The position numbers and the translations under genes are program-made. Below are positions 51,401 through 61,246 of a stretch of DNA of 64,000 nt, one piece after another. Where the stretch lies: NCBI GenBank assembly GCA_964019425.1, contig OZ025811.1, positions 1,054,001-1,118,000 on the forward strand. Direction: 5' to 3'. The notes beneath the pieces are model-generated. The model ran no database searches, was not told the origin of the DNA, and saw only the letters and a list, made by a program, of their open reading frames with translations. Numbering within the stretch: the stretch's first letter is position 1; each line of letters opens with the position of its first letter. The stretch is from Flectonema sp. DT1601 (lineage: Eukaryota > Euglenozoa > Diplonemea > Diplonemida > Diplonemidae).

Positions 51401-52795
51401 TCTAGTTTGATGTACAGTCGCTACTGCAAGAACGGACCAGACTTCTTTAGCAAAATGCTATTCACTTCAAACGTTGGTACCATAGTTGGTATGGTTGTCA
51501 TTATTGCAGCATGTGCCTTGTCGTACTTCGCTTCTTACTATACGGACGATTTCTGGTGGTATGGAACTGCCAATCCAGCCAGAATAACACTTACGATGAC
51601 TCTGTTCTTGTGCTGTGGAAGTGTCGGACAGTTTATTAAGATTTCTCGAGAGAGGTTATTAACCTACCACAGGTGGTTGGGAGTGTTGTTTTTAATATTT
51701 TCATCCATTCACGGAATTGGTTATATTATTGACAGCTCCAAGAAAGATATTTTAGATGTCATGTGGAAGACAGACGAATACAAGGGAGTTGCACCTCTTC
51801 ACGGAGTCTTGTGCCTCATTTTCACCTTCGTTATGTTTTTGTTGTCTTTCATCAGAAGAAAATGGTACCACATATTCCTCTATAGTCACTGGATCTCAGC
51901 TCATTTAGTTGTTGTATTTTCATGTCTGCACGCATCTTCAATGATTATCCCTGTAGCAGCCGCATCGTTTTATATTTGTTGTTTTGCTATTTATAAATTT
52001 ATTCAGCCTGCAGCTGTGGTTAGCGAGAAATTCGCAAGCAGAGACGGTCAGTACACAAGACTAAAGATTGCTATTAAAAACAGGAAACCTTCTTCGTATG
52101 GAAGTTATTACAACATTGGAGTAAAGGGTGACAAGTTCCACAGTCATCCGTTTTCTGTCGTAAAAGACGGAGCGACTGTTGATTTTGTTATTAAGAATAT
52201 GGGTCCTGGAACCTCGACAGAATACATAATTCAAAATGTCCAGGAGGGTGACACTGTTCGTATGGAGGGTCCATTTGGAGTTCCAACAGTACTTCCGTAC
52301 CACTACGACAGAGTCATTCTTTGTGGTGGTGGTGTTGGTGTCACTCCACTTATTGGCATTATGAACTTATGTGCTACTTCAAGGACTTTCACTGAATGCG
52401 AAATGCAAAGCACTCCTGGGAATCCCGAGGCAGCCAGAGTCCACCTCCACTGGAGTTGTCGGGACATAACTTTACTCGAACTTATAGCGCCGTACATTTG
52501 TGATCTTGGTAGTGAGTCGTCTGTACACACTTTTCTATACTACACTGGTAAGGAGGCAATAAGCCAAGTTAGGCTTCCATCGAATGTTACTGTGGTCCAA
52601 GGAAGGCCAGCCTACGACAAGGTTTTCTCATCAGATGGTTCTTTGTTTAAGGAAACTAACGATGGTGTCCCTGTTAGTGATGTTGGGGTGTTCACTTGTG
52701 GTCCGGACGCGATGGAAAATGCAGTTGTAAAAGCGATTGGAAGCTGCGGATACAAAGGCGCTTTAGTTGTGCACTCTGAAACATTTTTAATGTAA
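48449..52795 (+). CDS. Six-DOMON transmembrane ferric reductase / NOX-like protein
   Basis: Encodes 1448 residues in one exon. Order: signal peptide (MTPQAIALLLLMCVICVSG); DOMON 1-3 (about 22-155, 163-299, 307-443), near-identical 144-residue units; a PTNAPPTAV linker (453-506); DOMON 4 (510-641); a proline linker; two diverged DOMONs (about 678-815, 830-960); about six or seven membrane helices (967-1187) with heme-type His in YHRWLGVLFLIFSSIHG and YSHWISAHLVVVFSCLH; FAD-binding HSHPFSV (~1230); NAD(P)H-binding GGGVGVTPL (~1292) and the terminal VHSETF. Cytosolic NAD(P)H should reduce FAD, then membrane hemes, then outward acceptors such as ferric iron. Each DOMON keeps a Met (TMTAAAS; KMAP) and a late His (YHATTRG; GHSVSKG; KHGGDQRG), the two heme ligands of the cellobiose-dehydrogenase cytochrome domain. 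Known FRRS1 relatives have one DOMON and a b561 core, so this array is unusual. Confidence 0.92.
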   Translation: MTPQAIALLLLMCVICVSGDVTGSWSGSGIMTTVEVTTEVKITMTGPNVGWYSIGFGGSTMTAAASAIVVDNANAPVEKVLGSQSGGTDPPAVLTVVSNTVNGANRVVVVTRPIAGASGTYSFPTSAGDIAVIWAHGTAAYAYHATTRGSATMTLAVPPAATPVQGTWSNSAITASVATVGTDVRITLTVSNVGWYSIGFGGSTMTAAASAIVVDNANAPVEKVLGSQSGGTDPPAVLTVVSNTVNGANRVVVVTRPIAGASGTYSFPTSAGDIAVIWAHGTAAYAYHATTRGSATMTLAVPPAATPVQGTWSNSAITASVATVGTDVRITLTVSNVGWYSIGFGGSTMTAAASAIVVDNANTPVEKVLGSQSGGTDPPAVLTVVSNTVNGANRVVVVTRPIAGASGTYSFPTSAGDIAVIWAHGTAAYAYHATTRGSATMTLAAAGAAPSTLTPTLVPTNAPPTAVPTNAPPTAVPTNAPPTAVPTNAPPTAVPTNAPPTAPTTTSVAGGWSNSAITASVATVGTNVRITLTGSNVGWYSIGFGGPTMTAAASAIVVENGKTPFEKVLGSQSGGTDPPAVLTMVSNTVNGANRVVVVTRPIAGASGTYSFPTSAGEIDVIWAHGTAAYTYHQARGSAKLMFVSFASTGTPSTAAPISDAPPTAVPTGAPPTPAPPSISTISSAGIVASEQTTGVSVDVRFSSTDATISVKGPQNVWFGVAFGQQKMAPTATAFIITSSSPVVVEERTLVARNQGTLVASLQGNSIVSDTIVGGLRQVVFKRSMAGQGNSFTFDTTATSVDVMVAAGETSAYASGHSVSKGFGIGSSAQVFSQQFSLSSINFDDNKFKIGIKCQVGHWCGIALGSMENGRSITCREPGLCENSKLVISGPQPEATQKVTVAGFATESGFYSLTATFDEANSGFVSGAKILWGVGTAANGNLNKHGGDQRGSQFLSVGGNIGDGKSTRLWLSLLALVIILFIGVVSSLMYSRYCKNGPDFFSKMLFTSNVGTIVGMVVIIAACALSYFASYYTDDFWWYGTANPARITLTMTLFLCCGSVGQFIKISRERLLTYHRWLGVLFLIFSSIHGIGYIIDSSKKDILDVMWKTDEYKGVAPLHGVLCLIFTFVMFLLSFIRRKWYHIFLYSHWISAHLVVVFSCLHASSMIIPVAAASFYICCFAIYKFIQPAAVVSEKFASRDGQYTRLKIAIKNRKPSSYGSYYNIGVKGDKFHSHPFSVVKDGATVDFVIKNMGPGTSTEYIIQNVQEGDTVRMEGPFGVPTVLPYHYDRVILCGGGVGVTPLIGIMNLCATSRTFTECEMQSTPGNPEAARVHLHWSCRDITLLELIAPYICDLGSESSVHTFLYYTGKEAISQVRLPSNVTVVQGRPAYDKVFSSDGSLFKETNDGVPVSDVGVFTCGPDAMENAVVKAIGSCGYKGALVVHSETFLM
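48589..50371 (+). repeat. 432-bp tandem repeats encoding DOMON units
   Basis: The core beginning GTCGGATGGTATTCCATTGG recurs at about 48592, 49024 and 49456 with a spacing of 432 bp, then at about 50056 after a 168-bp linker. Copies 1-3 differ at only a few bases across their core; copy 4 is slightly more diverged. Frame is preserved throughout. Confidence 0.93.
49821..49960 (+). repeat. 27-bp minisatellite encoding the PTNAPPTAV linker
   Basis: Five tandem 27-bp units (CCAACAAATGCACCTCCAAC plus TGCAGTC) code for a proline/threonine-rich spacer between DOMON 3 and DOMON 4. Late units share a CCAACT to CCGACT change. Such linkers are usually extended and O-glycosylated. Confidence 0.9.
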
Positions 52796-55700
52796 TACCC
52801 AAAACGTCTTTTATTTTCTTTTTTATCTATTTTTTTTGGGCCACTAATACGTCTTTTTATTAAGTTTCGCTATTATCTTTGTACGTTCCTTGGGTAAAAG
52901 ACTTTGGGAGAACGTCTTTTTTTTCTTAGTGCTCCTCAGATTATTGCCTCTTGTACAAAACGTAAAATGCGTGTTACTGTGATTGTAGTATTCTGAAATA
53001 CCAAATAAGAATCCTTATTAAGGTGAAGAAGGTTGTTAGTAGTAGTACGGTTATATAAATAGTTGTTGAAATGCAGCCCTTTTTTTCTCCTCAGAACTCT
53101 CTTTTACTAAATTACAAGCTCAAAAAGAAAACCAGAAAATCACTAAATAATAATTTGGAACTAAGTTGCACATCATCCAATATTACTTCAGGTGGTTTGT
53201 CTCCCTCCTGTACTCTCAGCTACCTGGCTGAACGTGTAAAAATTATTTTATTTTCGTGTTGCACAAAAATAGCGCTTCAACGATAAAGTTCATATTTGAA
53301 AGACTAGAAAACACCCAACGCAGGAGTAGAATTTGTTGAAGTTATCTTTATTGATCACATCAACTATTTATCATTTCTCCATTCGAGGCTTACTATTCGA
53401 TCATTTGTTTGCAATATTTTATCTTTCTTTGATCAAATGCAACCCTGTCAATTTTTTTATTTCTTGCTGACAACGTGAATTGTAATAATGGGAAAAAATA
53501 CTTATGTTTCTCTTTGATAACTTCTTTTTTTTTTGTTGTGTGTGCGAATTCTTCGCTTGTACAGCGGGTTATCTTTTTGTGTTTTTCGGTTGTTTTATCC
53601 GTTCGCCTTGGCGATCCGTCAAAAAGGTGACCGTTACTGGTAGGAGTGCCGTTGATTGACTTGTTTGCCTTTCTTGCGAGGCGTTTTTTTTTTTATATTT
53701 TTCTCCCAACCGGAACTTTCTTTATGTTGGTTGATAAAGTGCATTCTAAATTTTACTTTCTTTCATCCCTAATTATTTTACATTGCATTGTCAAACTATC
53801 ACCCCCATCTCGAGTAACAATATATTATTTGAATAGTGTGCTTGCCTGCTTTCTGGAAGCAGACAACCGACCTGTCAAGTTTATTTAACCACCTGGTCCC
53901 TCCCTGAATGTGCTTCTGAAAACATGCGGCTTGTAATTTAAATCGACGCTGGCGGAAAATGTCTTTGTGACTTCCTGAGTTGATGTTGCTGGTCGTGTGA
54001 ATCTAGCTTCTTTGTATGATGTGGTGGGGGTCTTGGTAGTAAATTACTTTACTGGTCGAAAGTCTCTTCTCGGTCAGTGAGAGTGGTCGTATTAACAACA
54101 CGTCGTATTATGTGTATCTGATTGATTTGAATTTCTATTTTTGTTTTTCATTCGAGTTATTTTCAAACATCCCATTCGAGGATGGCATCCTCTCTCTCGT
54201 TCCCTGTCTTCCTAAGTTGTTTTTGGGTTTGTGGCTACCTTTTTTTTGTACAGGTACAGCACCCTCTTCAGGTTTGTCGTTTTGCTATTTTAATTTATGT
54301 ATGGGGAATGAGAAAATAGGATAGAGCAACAATGATGTTCTATTCTGCTCCAGTCTCTGTTTCTTGTATTCTGTCCTCCTTATTGGCTTGATGACGAGAG
54401 AGAGTCTCGGCTAAAGATGTTACAACGTACGAAACTTTTTCTGGTTTCTTTTTTTTTAAAATTTTATTTGTTATCAAGATTATGTTGTTGGTCTAGCTAA
54501 ATTCCGTCCCTTTGCAGCGCCGCCTACCTACTTTCCGCTGACAGTCAATTGGATACCAACAATCGACCCTTCTGTTTGAACGTTTCCCCTTCTTCCCTTA
54601 GACCTCCACGTTGGTTTAATTTTATATTTCGTTGGTCGTAAAAAACAACCAAAATATAAAATTTATTAAAATGATGTACAGCTAACAAAAGGCAAAGTAT
54701 GAAGGATAAGTGAACTTGTTTTGTTCTTTTCATCTTAACACTTGTTTATGGAAAAGAATGTGACTTATTTATTCCCACATTCCCTTCAAAAAAGAGAACA
54801 TCTTTTCGTGGATTATATTTCGCGAGTCTTTGAAATACCTGCCAAAAGCTAGCCTGTACGGAGTTGACGGGTTAGTGTGTATTGTGTTGTGGTATTTCAA
54901 CTTAGTGCGTTATATCAGTTGTATTTCAAAAAATTCTTGCTTTTCTTGCGTTCCCCAAAGTGCGGAATTTCTTTTTTCTTTTTATAATTATTTCAAGAAT
55001 TTGTTGATTCATTTGGTTCGATGTGTTTGATCGGCGGAGCGCATTATACGAATTGCCACTGCGTGCGCTGTTCATCAAAGACCTATCGACTGTTTGTCTT
55101 TGAAAGAATACAATCCACTTCGTTGTGGAAAGGCAGGTGCAACAGTTGCTACTGCTGGTTAATATGTTGGAGGAACTTGACATTGGGATGTGACACTTCG
55201 GCTTGTAAAACGCAAGTCAAACCAATCCCTGGCTTCATTGATACTTACAACACCCATTGATAACAGGCTACAATCACTGGCAAACCTATAGTTCTCCGAA
55301 ACTGTGTATCGCCATACCTAAGAACGACGATGGCTTCCGGCTGGCGGTGATACCATCACGTCCTTGACACCTTTCCTGAGGTGAGACAACTAAGTTCTGT
55401 AAGGAAATCAATGGAAGAACAGACAATTCTGTCTGGAAGTCATAACCAACTTACTCCCAATGGCAAGTTTCTCAATGTGTGATAAAAAGGGTATTCACCA
55501 AATTATCAACAATAGGAATCTTTTTAAATACATTCTTTGGAAGAGCTGGGGACGCTGACACGTAACCCGAAGCTCCGCGGAAGAATTTCAATCCACGTTC
55601 TTTATGAAAAATATGCAGTTTATGATCGTTCCGAAGGTCGGACCACTGGTTGACCCGTAGCCCAGCAGCCGTGAATCTGGTAGAGAACTATCCGCAGCTT

Positions 55701-58204
55701 CTAACTCATACTTTATTCAATTAGTGTTTCACTACTTTTCTCTGTCTACTTCTCTTCTCGCTGATGAGAGTCACGGAAATTAGATTTGTGACTAACTTTC
55801 TGAACGTTAAACATTCTTTTTACATATTAAACTATTCGATTTTATTTCTTCGTGCTAATGTCACACGAAGAATTCTCCCGAGAATCAGTTAACCTGAAAA
55901 TATTTTAGAATTTTGGTTTTCCCTACTCCTTTTCGCCGCCTATGTTTTGAGTGCTTACCTTGTGACTTAACTCTGTCTTGTTTACAACTGCTGGTATTTA
56001 TTAGTTAAGATTCCCCTGGGACTTAACATAATAAATCTGTCTATGGACTACCCTACCCATGTTGTTTATTAGCTGTTGCATCTATTTTTCGAATAGTCTA
56101 ATCCAAAACACTAGACCCTATGACTTGTCTAGTTTTCGTAATGACCCCTACATGCTGGGTGCCGTGAGCGTGCTCAGGCCCTGGATTATAGACAATGTAG
56201 ATTGTGCGCATTAGTTATTTAACTTTGCTGCACGCTTTGTGAGAGGTCTTACTTGACAGTACAATTGGAGGACATTCTGCCTTGAAAGCGGCTGAGAACC
56301 CTTCGGGGGGAACGATTTTCGGCTAATCTCTTTCAGGTTCTACTGAGGACTTGTTTTGAGTTGAGTGGGTAACAGGTGGTATTTCCGTTTCGGTGCCCTT
56401 TTTTTTGTGTGTCTCCTCGCGAGATATCTTTTTCTTTTATGTCTCCTGTTCTGCAAACAGCATTAGTTGGGAAAGATCGGTCTCACGTTTCACGTTTTCC
56501 TTCCACGTTTTCCTTCCAAGTTTCGTCCGTTGTGGCCTTTGCACAACTCAATGCAGCATTCTCGGATCTGCTGTTTTTTGTTGCAAAAAATAACGACGAG
56601 TTTTTTGTAGTGTTAAGTTATTTCTTTCCCCTCGCTTCTGATTCCTTTTTATTCTTACTCATACGAGTTATGAGTACAAGAACAACCATGTAGTTATTTA
56701 GTCATTTTTTACGCTGGATGAAGCATTTCAGTTTTCAAGCAACAATAATTAATTAATACATAGTATTGGTACCTATTTCCGTTTGTTTAAACAAACTGCG
56801 GTAGGGCTTTTTGAGCATCTTCTTCACAGATGAGCTGCACAAGTCCCCTATTGGGTTTGCTCAATAACAAACATAAATGAATAAGTTGCAATGGTAAGGC
56901 AAACATAATAAGCGCAAGGAACCCATGGAACCCTTTTGTTGATATGTAGGATAGAGGCAGGTGGACCTTTATTAGTTATCTAATTTAAGTCTAACATAAA
57001 ACTGTGTTCAACCCATTCAGTCACTTCGAAATATAAACTAGTTGCTTTTCATTCAACTTCCTTGACTTTATCAAAAGCAAGAAAAAGAAAAGGGAGTGGT
57101 TAATTATCCTGTTTATCACTCTCATGTTAGAATCATATTTTCGTTGATGGGAATAATTATGAAAATTCTTTTCAAAACATTTTCTTTTCTGATTAGTGTT
57201 TTGATTCTCTTTGACATTACTGGCCACCTCAATAACTTTTTTCTTGTTGATTCTTTTTGATCGTTAGTTCTCTCTATATGTTTTTTTTTTTTTTTTTTTT
57301 TGATTTGCTGCACCAGCATATTCAATTGTGCGAGGCGCTGTGTTTGTGTTGATTCAGAAATGGCGTTACTTTTGTTTTTAATTTCCGAATATATGATATC
57401 AAGTTAGTTAATAGGTCAAGTTTCCAGTCTCAGTAGCAGAAAGCTGACTGAGAATAGAACTACAATAACTTACAAAAAGCTCATCAAGTGGGCTATTACG
57501 ATTTATGAAAACATTTTCGATTTATAGCATTGTAGTTTTTTTAAGGAAAAAGGGAATAAAAAATTACGGAAAAATAAAAATCTCATTATTTTTTTTCATG
57601 TGCTTCCAGTCCCGCATCTTACCAGCCTAAGCCATAGAATCCTATAAGATTGTCTACTTACGTTGATGCTGTTTCGTAGCTCCATAGAGCTTACCCGATA
57701 CTCAATATAATGTAATTCCTAATCTGGCTGATTGATCTTTCTGTGGGGACTTTTTATGAATAAATAATAATACCAACCCAGTTTCATTGCGGAGATTATT
57801 TTAGGAGTGTCTTAACTTCATTTTGTAGCTACTTGATGGCAGGCTAGCCCTCTATTGATCATGTAGTTCTTTTTCACTACAATTATCTTCATGTTTGGCT
57901 TTCAACCAATGCAAGTTTGCGAAAGCCTTTGGTCCTGGGAAGTTAAGACCTAAAACTAACGGTCTCATTTGAGCTTCCTTTTGTTTCTGTTCCAAATTGG
58001 TAGTTATTGATGTTTCCCATCTTATTATATCCTTCGGTAACCTTACTACTATATTAATGTTTAGGGACAAGGGGTGAACGGCAGCATTAGACACTTGTGA
58101 TTATTTCAAGAAGAAAGGTTTTTAAAAACGGAATCGAAAAGATATTTTATTAATTCAATCTTCACTCCAACGCCGTTATGATCGATCATTTCTTTTTTTT
58201 TTTG

Positions 58205-58640
58205 TTTTGTTAATCTCTGGGCAAGGTGGACATGATCCTTCCAGCTGAAGCTATAAAAACACAATCTACGTGATTGGGTCCTCTACTAGTGCGGGTTACC
58301 CAGGCCTCTCGCGTCATCAGTTCTGGACTTGCTAACAACTAAGTGCGTGGTCTCTTTGCTGAGATAATTTAGCTAATATTAACTAACTGTTTAATGATAC
58401 TAACTGTTTAGCCCGTCCTGACGAGCTCCGATGGACCTTAAGAAATCAGTTCTTTTGAAATAGACCAACTGGTAAATCCGATTTATCAAAAATTGGAATG
58501 GAGTCCTGGAACTTACTGATGAAGGAAACTACGTATTCCGCAGTGTTTTATGGAACAGCAGAACAATGTGTTTTTATAATGTTTCTTTTTTTTTTTTTTA
58601 TATTTTGATTTAGTACTATCTTATAATATTCTAACTAAAG
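58205..58640. mobile_element. SINE-like composite repeat, copy 1
   Basis: Starts with CTCTGGGCAAGGTGGA, continues with GATTGGGTCC, GGGTTACCCAGGCC and TCATCAGTTCTGGACTTGC, then CCCGTCCTGACGAGCTCCG, AAATCAGTTCTTTTGAAATA and TATGGAACAGCAGAACAATG. The same modules occur in the same order at 59165-59808 and in part at 19640-19792. There is no coding capacity, so a SINE or the 3' part of a LINE is likely. The strand is not certain. Confidence 0.6.
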
Positions 58641-59164
58641 ACTTCTCTTGATTTCCCAGAACCTAATTCGAGTTTTCATCAATTTCAAGCCAGCTGATTC
58701 CCCACCTGGCTTCAACTTTATGATAGGAAATTCTTAGCAAATACTTTTATTCCTCAAGTCAATACATCAAATTAAATGGAATAGAAAGAGAACTTTGCTT
58801 AATTAATTAACTACCGACTTACTTTCAATCCAATTTAACAGTAACAGTTAAAGATTATGTACCGCAACTGTCGAGTTATTTCTGTTGAATAAGAAAATGC
58901 TTAGATGAACGATGGCTCATATAACAGTCTGGTGATTGCAGGTGAGGTTTGGATTACATTTGTTATTCACAACAGGTTTAGCATTCACTGCGATGTACCT
59001 GTCCCGCTATTTCTACAATGGATAGAAATAGACATTATTCGTCTTATATTGCTTTACCTCATGGTGTTCAGATACGTACGTTACGTCGGATGCCTTCACG
59101 TAATAAATGCTGAAGAATATTGTGATGAAATGGCTTGGCACTCTTTCTACGGAAATTATTTTCG

Positions 59165-59808
59165 AGAGACAAGGTGGAAAGCTGACAATAGGCATACTGT
59201 GCCCCGTCAGCCGAAGCTATAATAAAACAATCCTAATAAGATTTGGGGGTCTAATTACGTTGCTGTTGCCTCGTAGCTCTAGGGAGTTAACCCGATGCTC
59301 TCTAGTTTGCTGTATCAGCGATGCACAGTACGCAATGTATTGGACTTCCTTATCTATCTATCTATCTTGACGACTGTACCATGGCACCCTCGAATGAAGG
59401 AATTCTACTCCTCACCAACACTAAGGAAAAGCGCAAGAAAGACGACTACAGCTCCGATGAAGGAGAACTCGCACTCGTAATAAAACGAACAGATGTAGAA
59501 GAGATAGAACGCTGATCAAAAGCAAATATATGCTAGCCCGTCCTGGCGAGCTCCGATGGACATTAAGAAATCAGTTCTTTTGAAATAGACCAATTGATGG
59601 ATCCGATTTATTATTTAACTGGAATGAAGTCCCTAGAACTTACTGATGAAGGCCTAAGAGGGACAAGTAGTATAAGATTAAGGCCTGAACCTACGTATTC
59701 CACAGTGTATTATGGAACAGCAGAACAATGTGTTTTTATAACTTTTCTTTTTTATATTTTATTTTAGTGCACTTTTTTATAATAAACTCATATTCTATCT
59801 ATCTATCT
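59165..59808. mobile_element. SINE-like composite repeat, copy 2
   Basis: Two related parts: 59165-59370 ends in a TATC microsatellite (59350-59369), and 59537-59808 ends in a second TCTA run (59794-59808). The second part carries CCCGTCCTGGCGAGCTCC, GAACTTACTGATGAAGGCC and TATGGAACAGCAGAACAATG, shared with copy 1 and with 46358-46446. Short tandem tails of this kind are typical of non-LTR retroposons. Confidence 0.6.
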
Positions 59809-59902
59809 TATTATCAGTTCTGTACACTGTACTGGAATGGTTAACTTTATAGGTGTGCAACGCACTTCTTAAATGTTACTTCAATTTAGTTGTCATTTCC
59901 TC

Positions 59903-60110
59903 CTCCTTGATATAGAAAAAGCTTTTGATAGCGTGAACCATGATCTTCTCGGTTGTTGTTAATAATGAAAAAAAAAATTACCACAATTTCTGGCGTTCCA
60001 CAAGGAAAAGCTTTGTCGGCTCTACTTTTTTACACTTCATATTGAAAAGTAGCGGAGAGATTAGATATTACGGTTACGAAGTATGCGGATGATATTACTC
60101 TTATAGATGT
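59903..60110 (+). mobile_element. Decayed LINE (non-LTR) reverse-transcriptase remnant
   Basis: Three ordered reverse-transcriptase blocks can be read: LLDIEKAFDSVNHDLL (59903-59950), ISGVPQGKALSALLF (about 59986-60030) and the catalytic KYADDITLID (60079-60108). The spacing between blocks is much shorter than in a working enzyme, the first block is in a different frame from the others and stops intervene, so it is a fossil fragment. The AFDSVNHDLL and GVPQG style is that of Jockey/L1/RTE-type LINEs. Nothing of the endonuclease or the rest of the ORF is visible. Confidence 0.8.
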
Positions 60111-60266
60111 TGAAGGGAAAGGTTTTACTTACCATTCATGCAAAACGAAAAGTTTTTTTTTTAATGGGATTGAAAAAGAACGAATTAAAATCTAAAAGAA
60201 ATTATGAGCCGGACAAAGCAAAACTTGTACAATACCCTACTCACCATCTACCATGATCGTAGTTGA

Positions 60267-60318
60267 ACCCGCAAACCAGCACTAGAGATACCCGTCCAGG
60301 CTCGCTTCGCTCCCGCAA
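60267..60318. repeat. GCAAACC / GAGATACCCGTCCAGG module, copy 1
   Basis: CCCGCAAACCAGCACTAGAG, ATACCCGTCCAGG and CTCGCTTCGCTC occur here and again at 62878-62942; the CTCGCTTCGCTCGC part also forms the tip of the palindrome at 63029-63097. Confidence 0.7.
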
Positions 60319-61246
60319 AGTTATTCATTATTTGTTTTTCTTTTTTGTATAAACATGCAAGAATAGGTGGTTTCACCAGTGTTATTAGAAGATCTTGGAT
60401 CAGGTATTGGTATCCTAGGAAACGTGAATCGTTTCTTAGACACAAGTCACCCGACAAACTTTCCAAATGAAAACAGGAAGCGCGCAGCGACTAGATGAAG
60501 ATATAAAGGATGTTCCCCGAAAAGGTTTGTGAACTCTTCGCAGTTGAAAGGTATAAACCCTACTACCTTAGGGCAATTAGTGAAGTAACATCGGTATCGA
60601 AAGTGAGATGTGGAGATTCCTAAATTTGAGATTTACTGCGGAGCAAATAAATATGCACGGCATCGGAGAGAATTCCAAAATGCTTTGACTGGAATGTTGA
60701 TGAAAATAATTAATATTGCAGCCTGCTGATTGATTGCTGTTGAACTTCTTAACTCTCTCATCACTTGATACTATTTTATCCCGAAACCGAACAATTTTTT
60801 GTTTGTTGTCCCATGAATTTTTGCATTTAATTCTTTTGATTGATAATTATTAATACTAACTCTCTCATCACTTGGCAAGGTTTAGGTTATGAATCGATGC
60901 GAACTGGAAGGCAGTTGTTTATCCTTTTTTTATTTATCTGAGCTACCACTCAGGAAACCATTTACTTTGTTTTGCTCAACAGGTACTGCTACAAATACTC
61001 ACGATCACCTGCTTTTTTTTCTTTCATCTCGAAGACATGTTTTACGAGCGAAAGAGAATTGTGACAGCGTAACGTCAACACCCTTACTTTATAGGATTGT
61101 TTCTGGTTGCGCACAAACAAAAACAAAGTGTGAGAAATATTTAGTGCTCATATGAAACATCCTCTGATGAATTCGAATCGAAGTATTGGTAAAAAAAACT
61201 AATTAATTTTCTTTTACCTAAAACAAAAGAATCTAATATCCACAAA

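Larger units (their letters stand above)
52796..61246. other. 8.4-kb gene-free repeat island
   Basis: No credible protein-coding gene. The left part (52796-57600) is AT-rich with a T run near 57280-57301 and only fragmented frames; a Cys-rich frame at 55021-55260 lacks support. The right part (57640-60860) is packed with repeat copies and LINE remains listed separately. It is the largest break in the gene array and begins directly after the reductase gene. Confidence 0.65.

Noticed and set aside
54926-55260. Cys-rich frames on both strands
   Set aside because: Short, broken by stops, no recognisable zinc-binding spacing; probably old repeat or spacer DNA.
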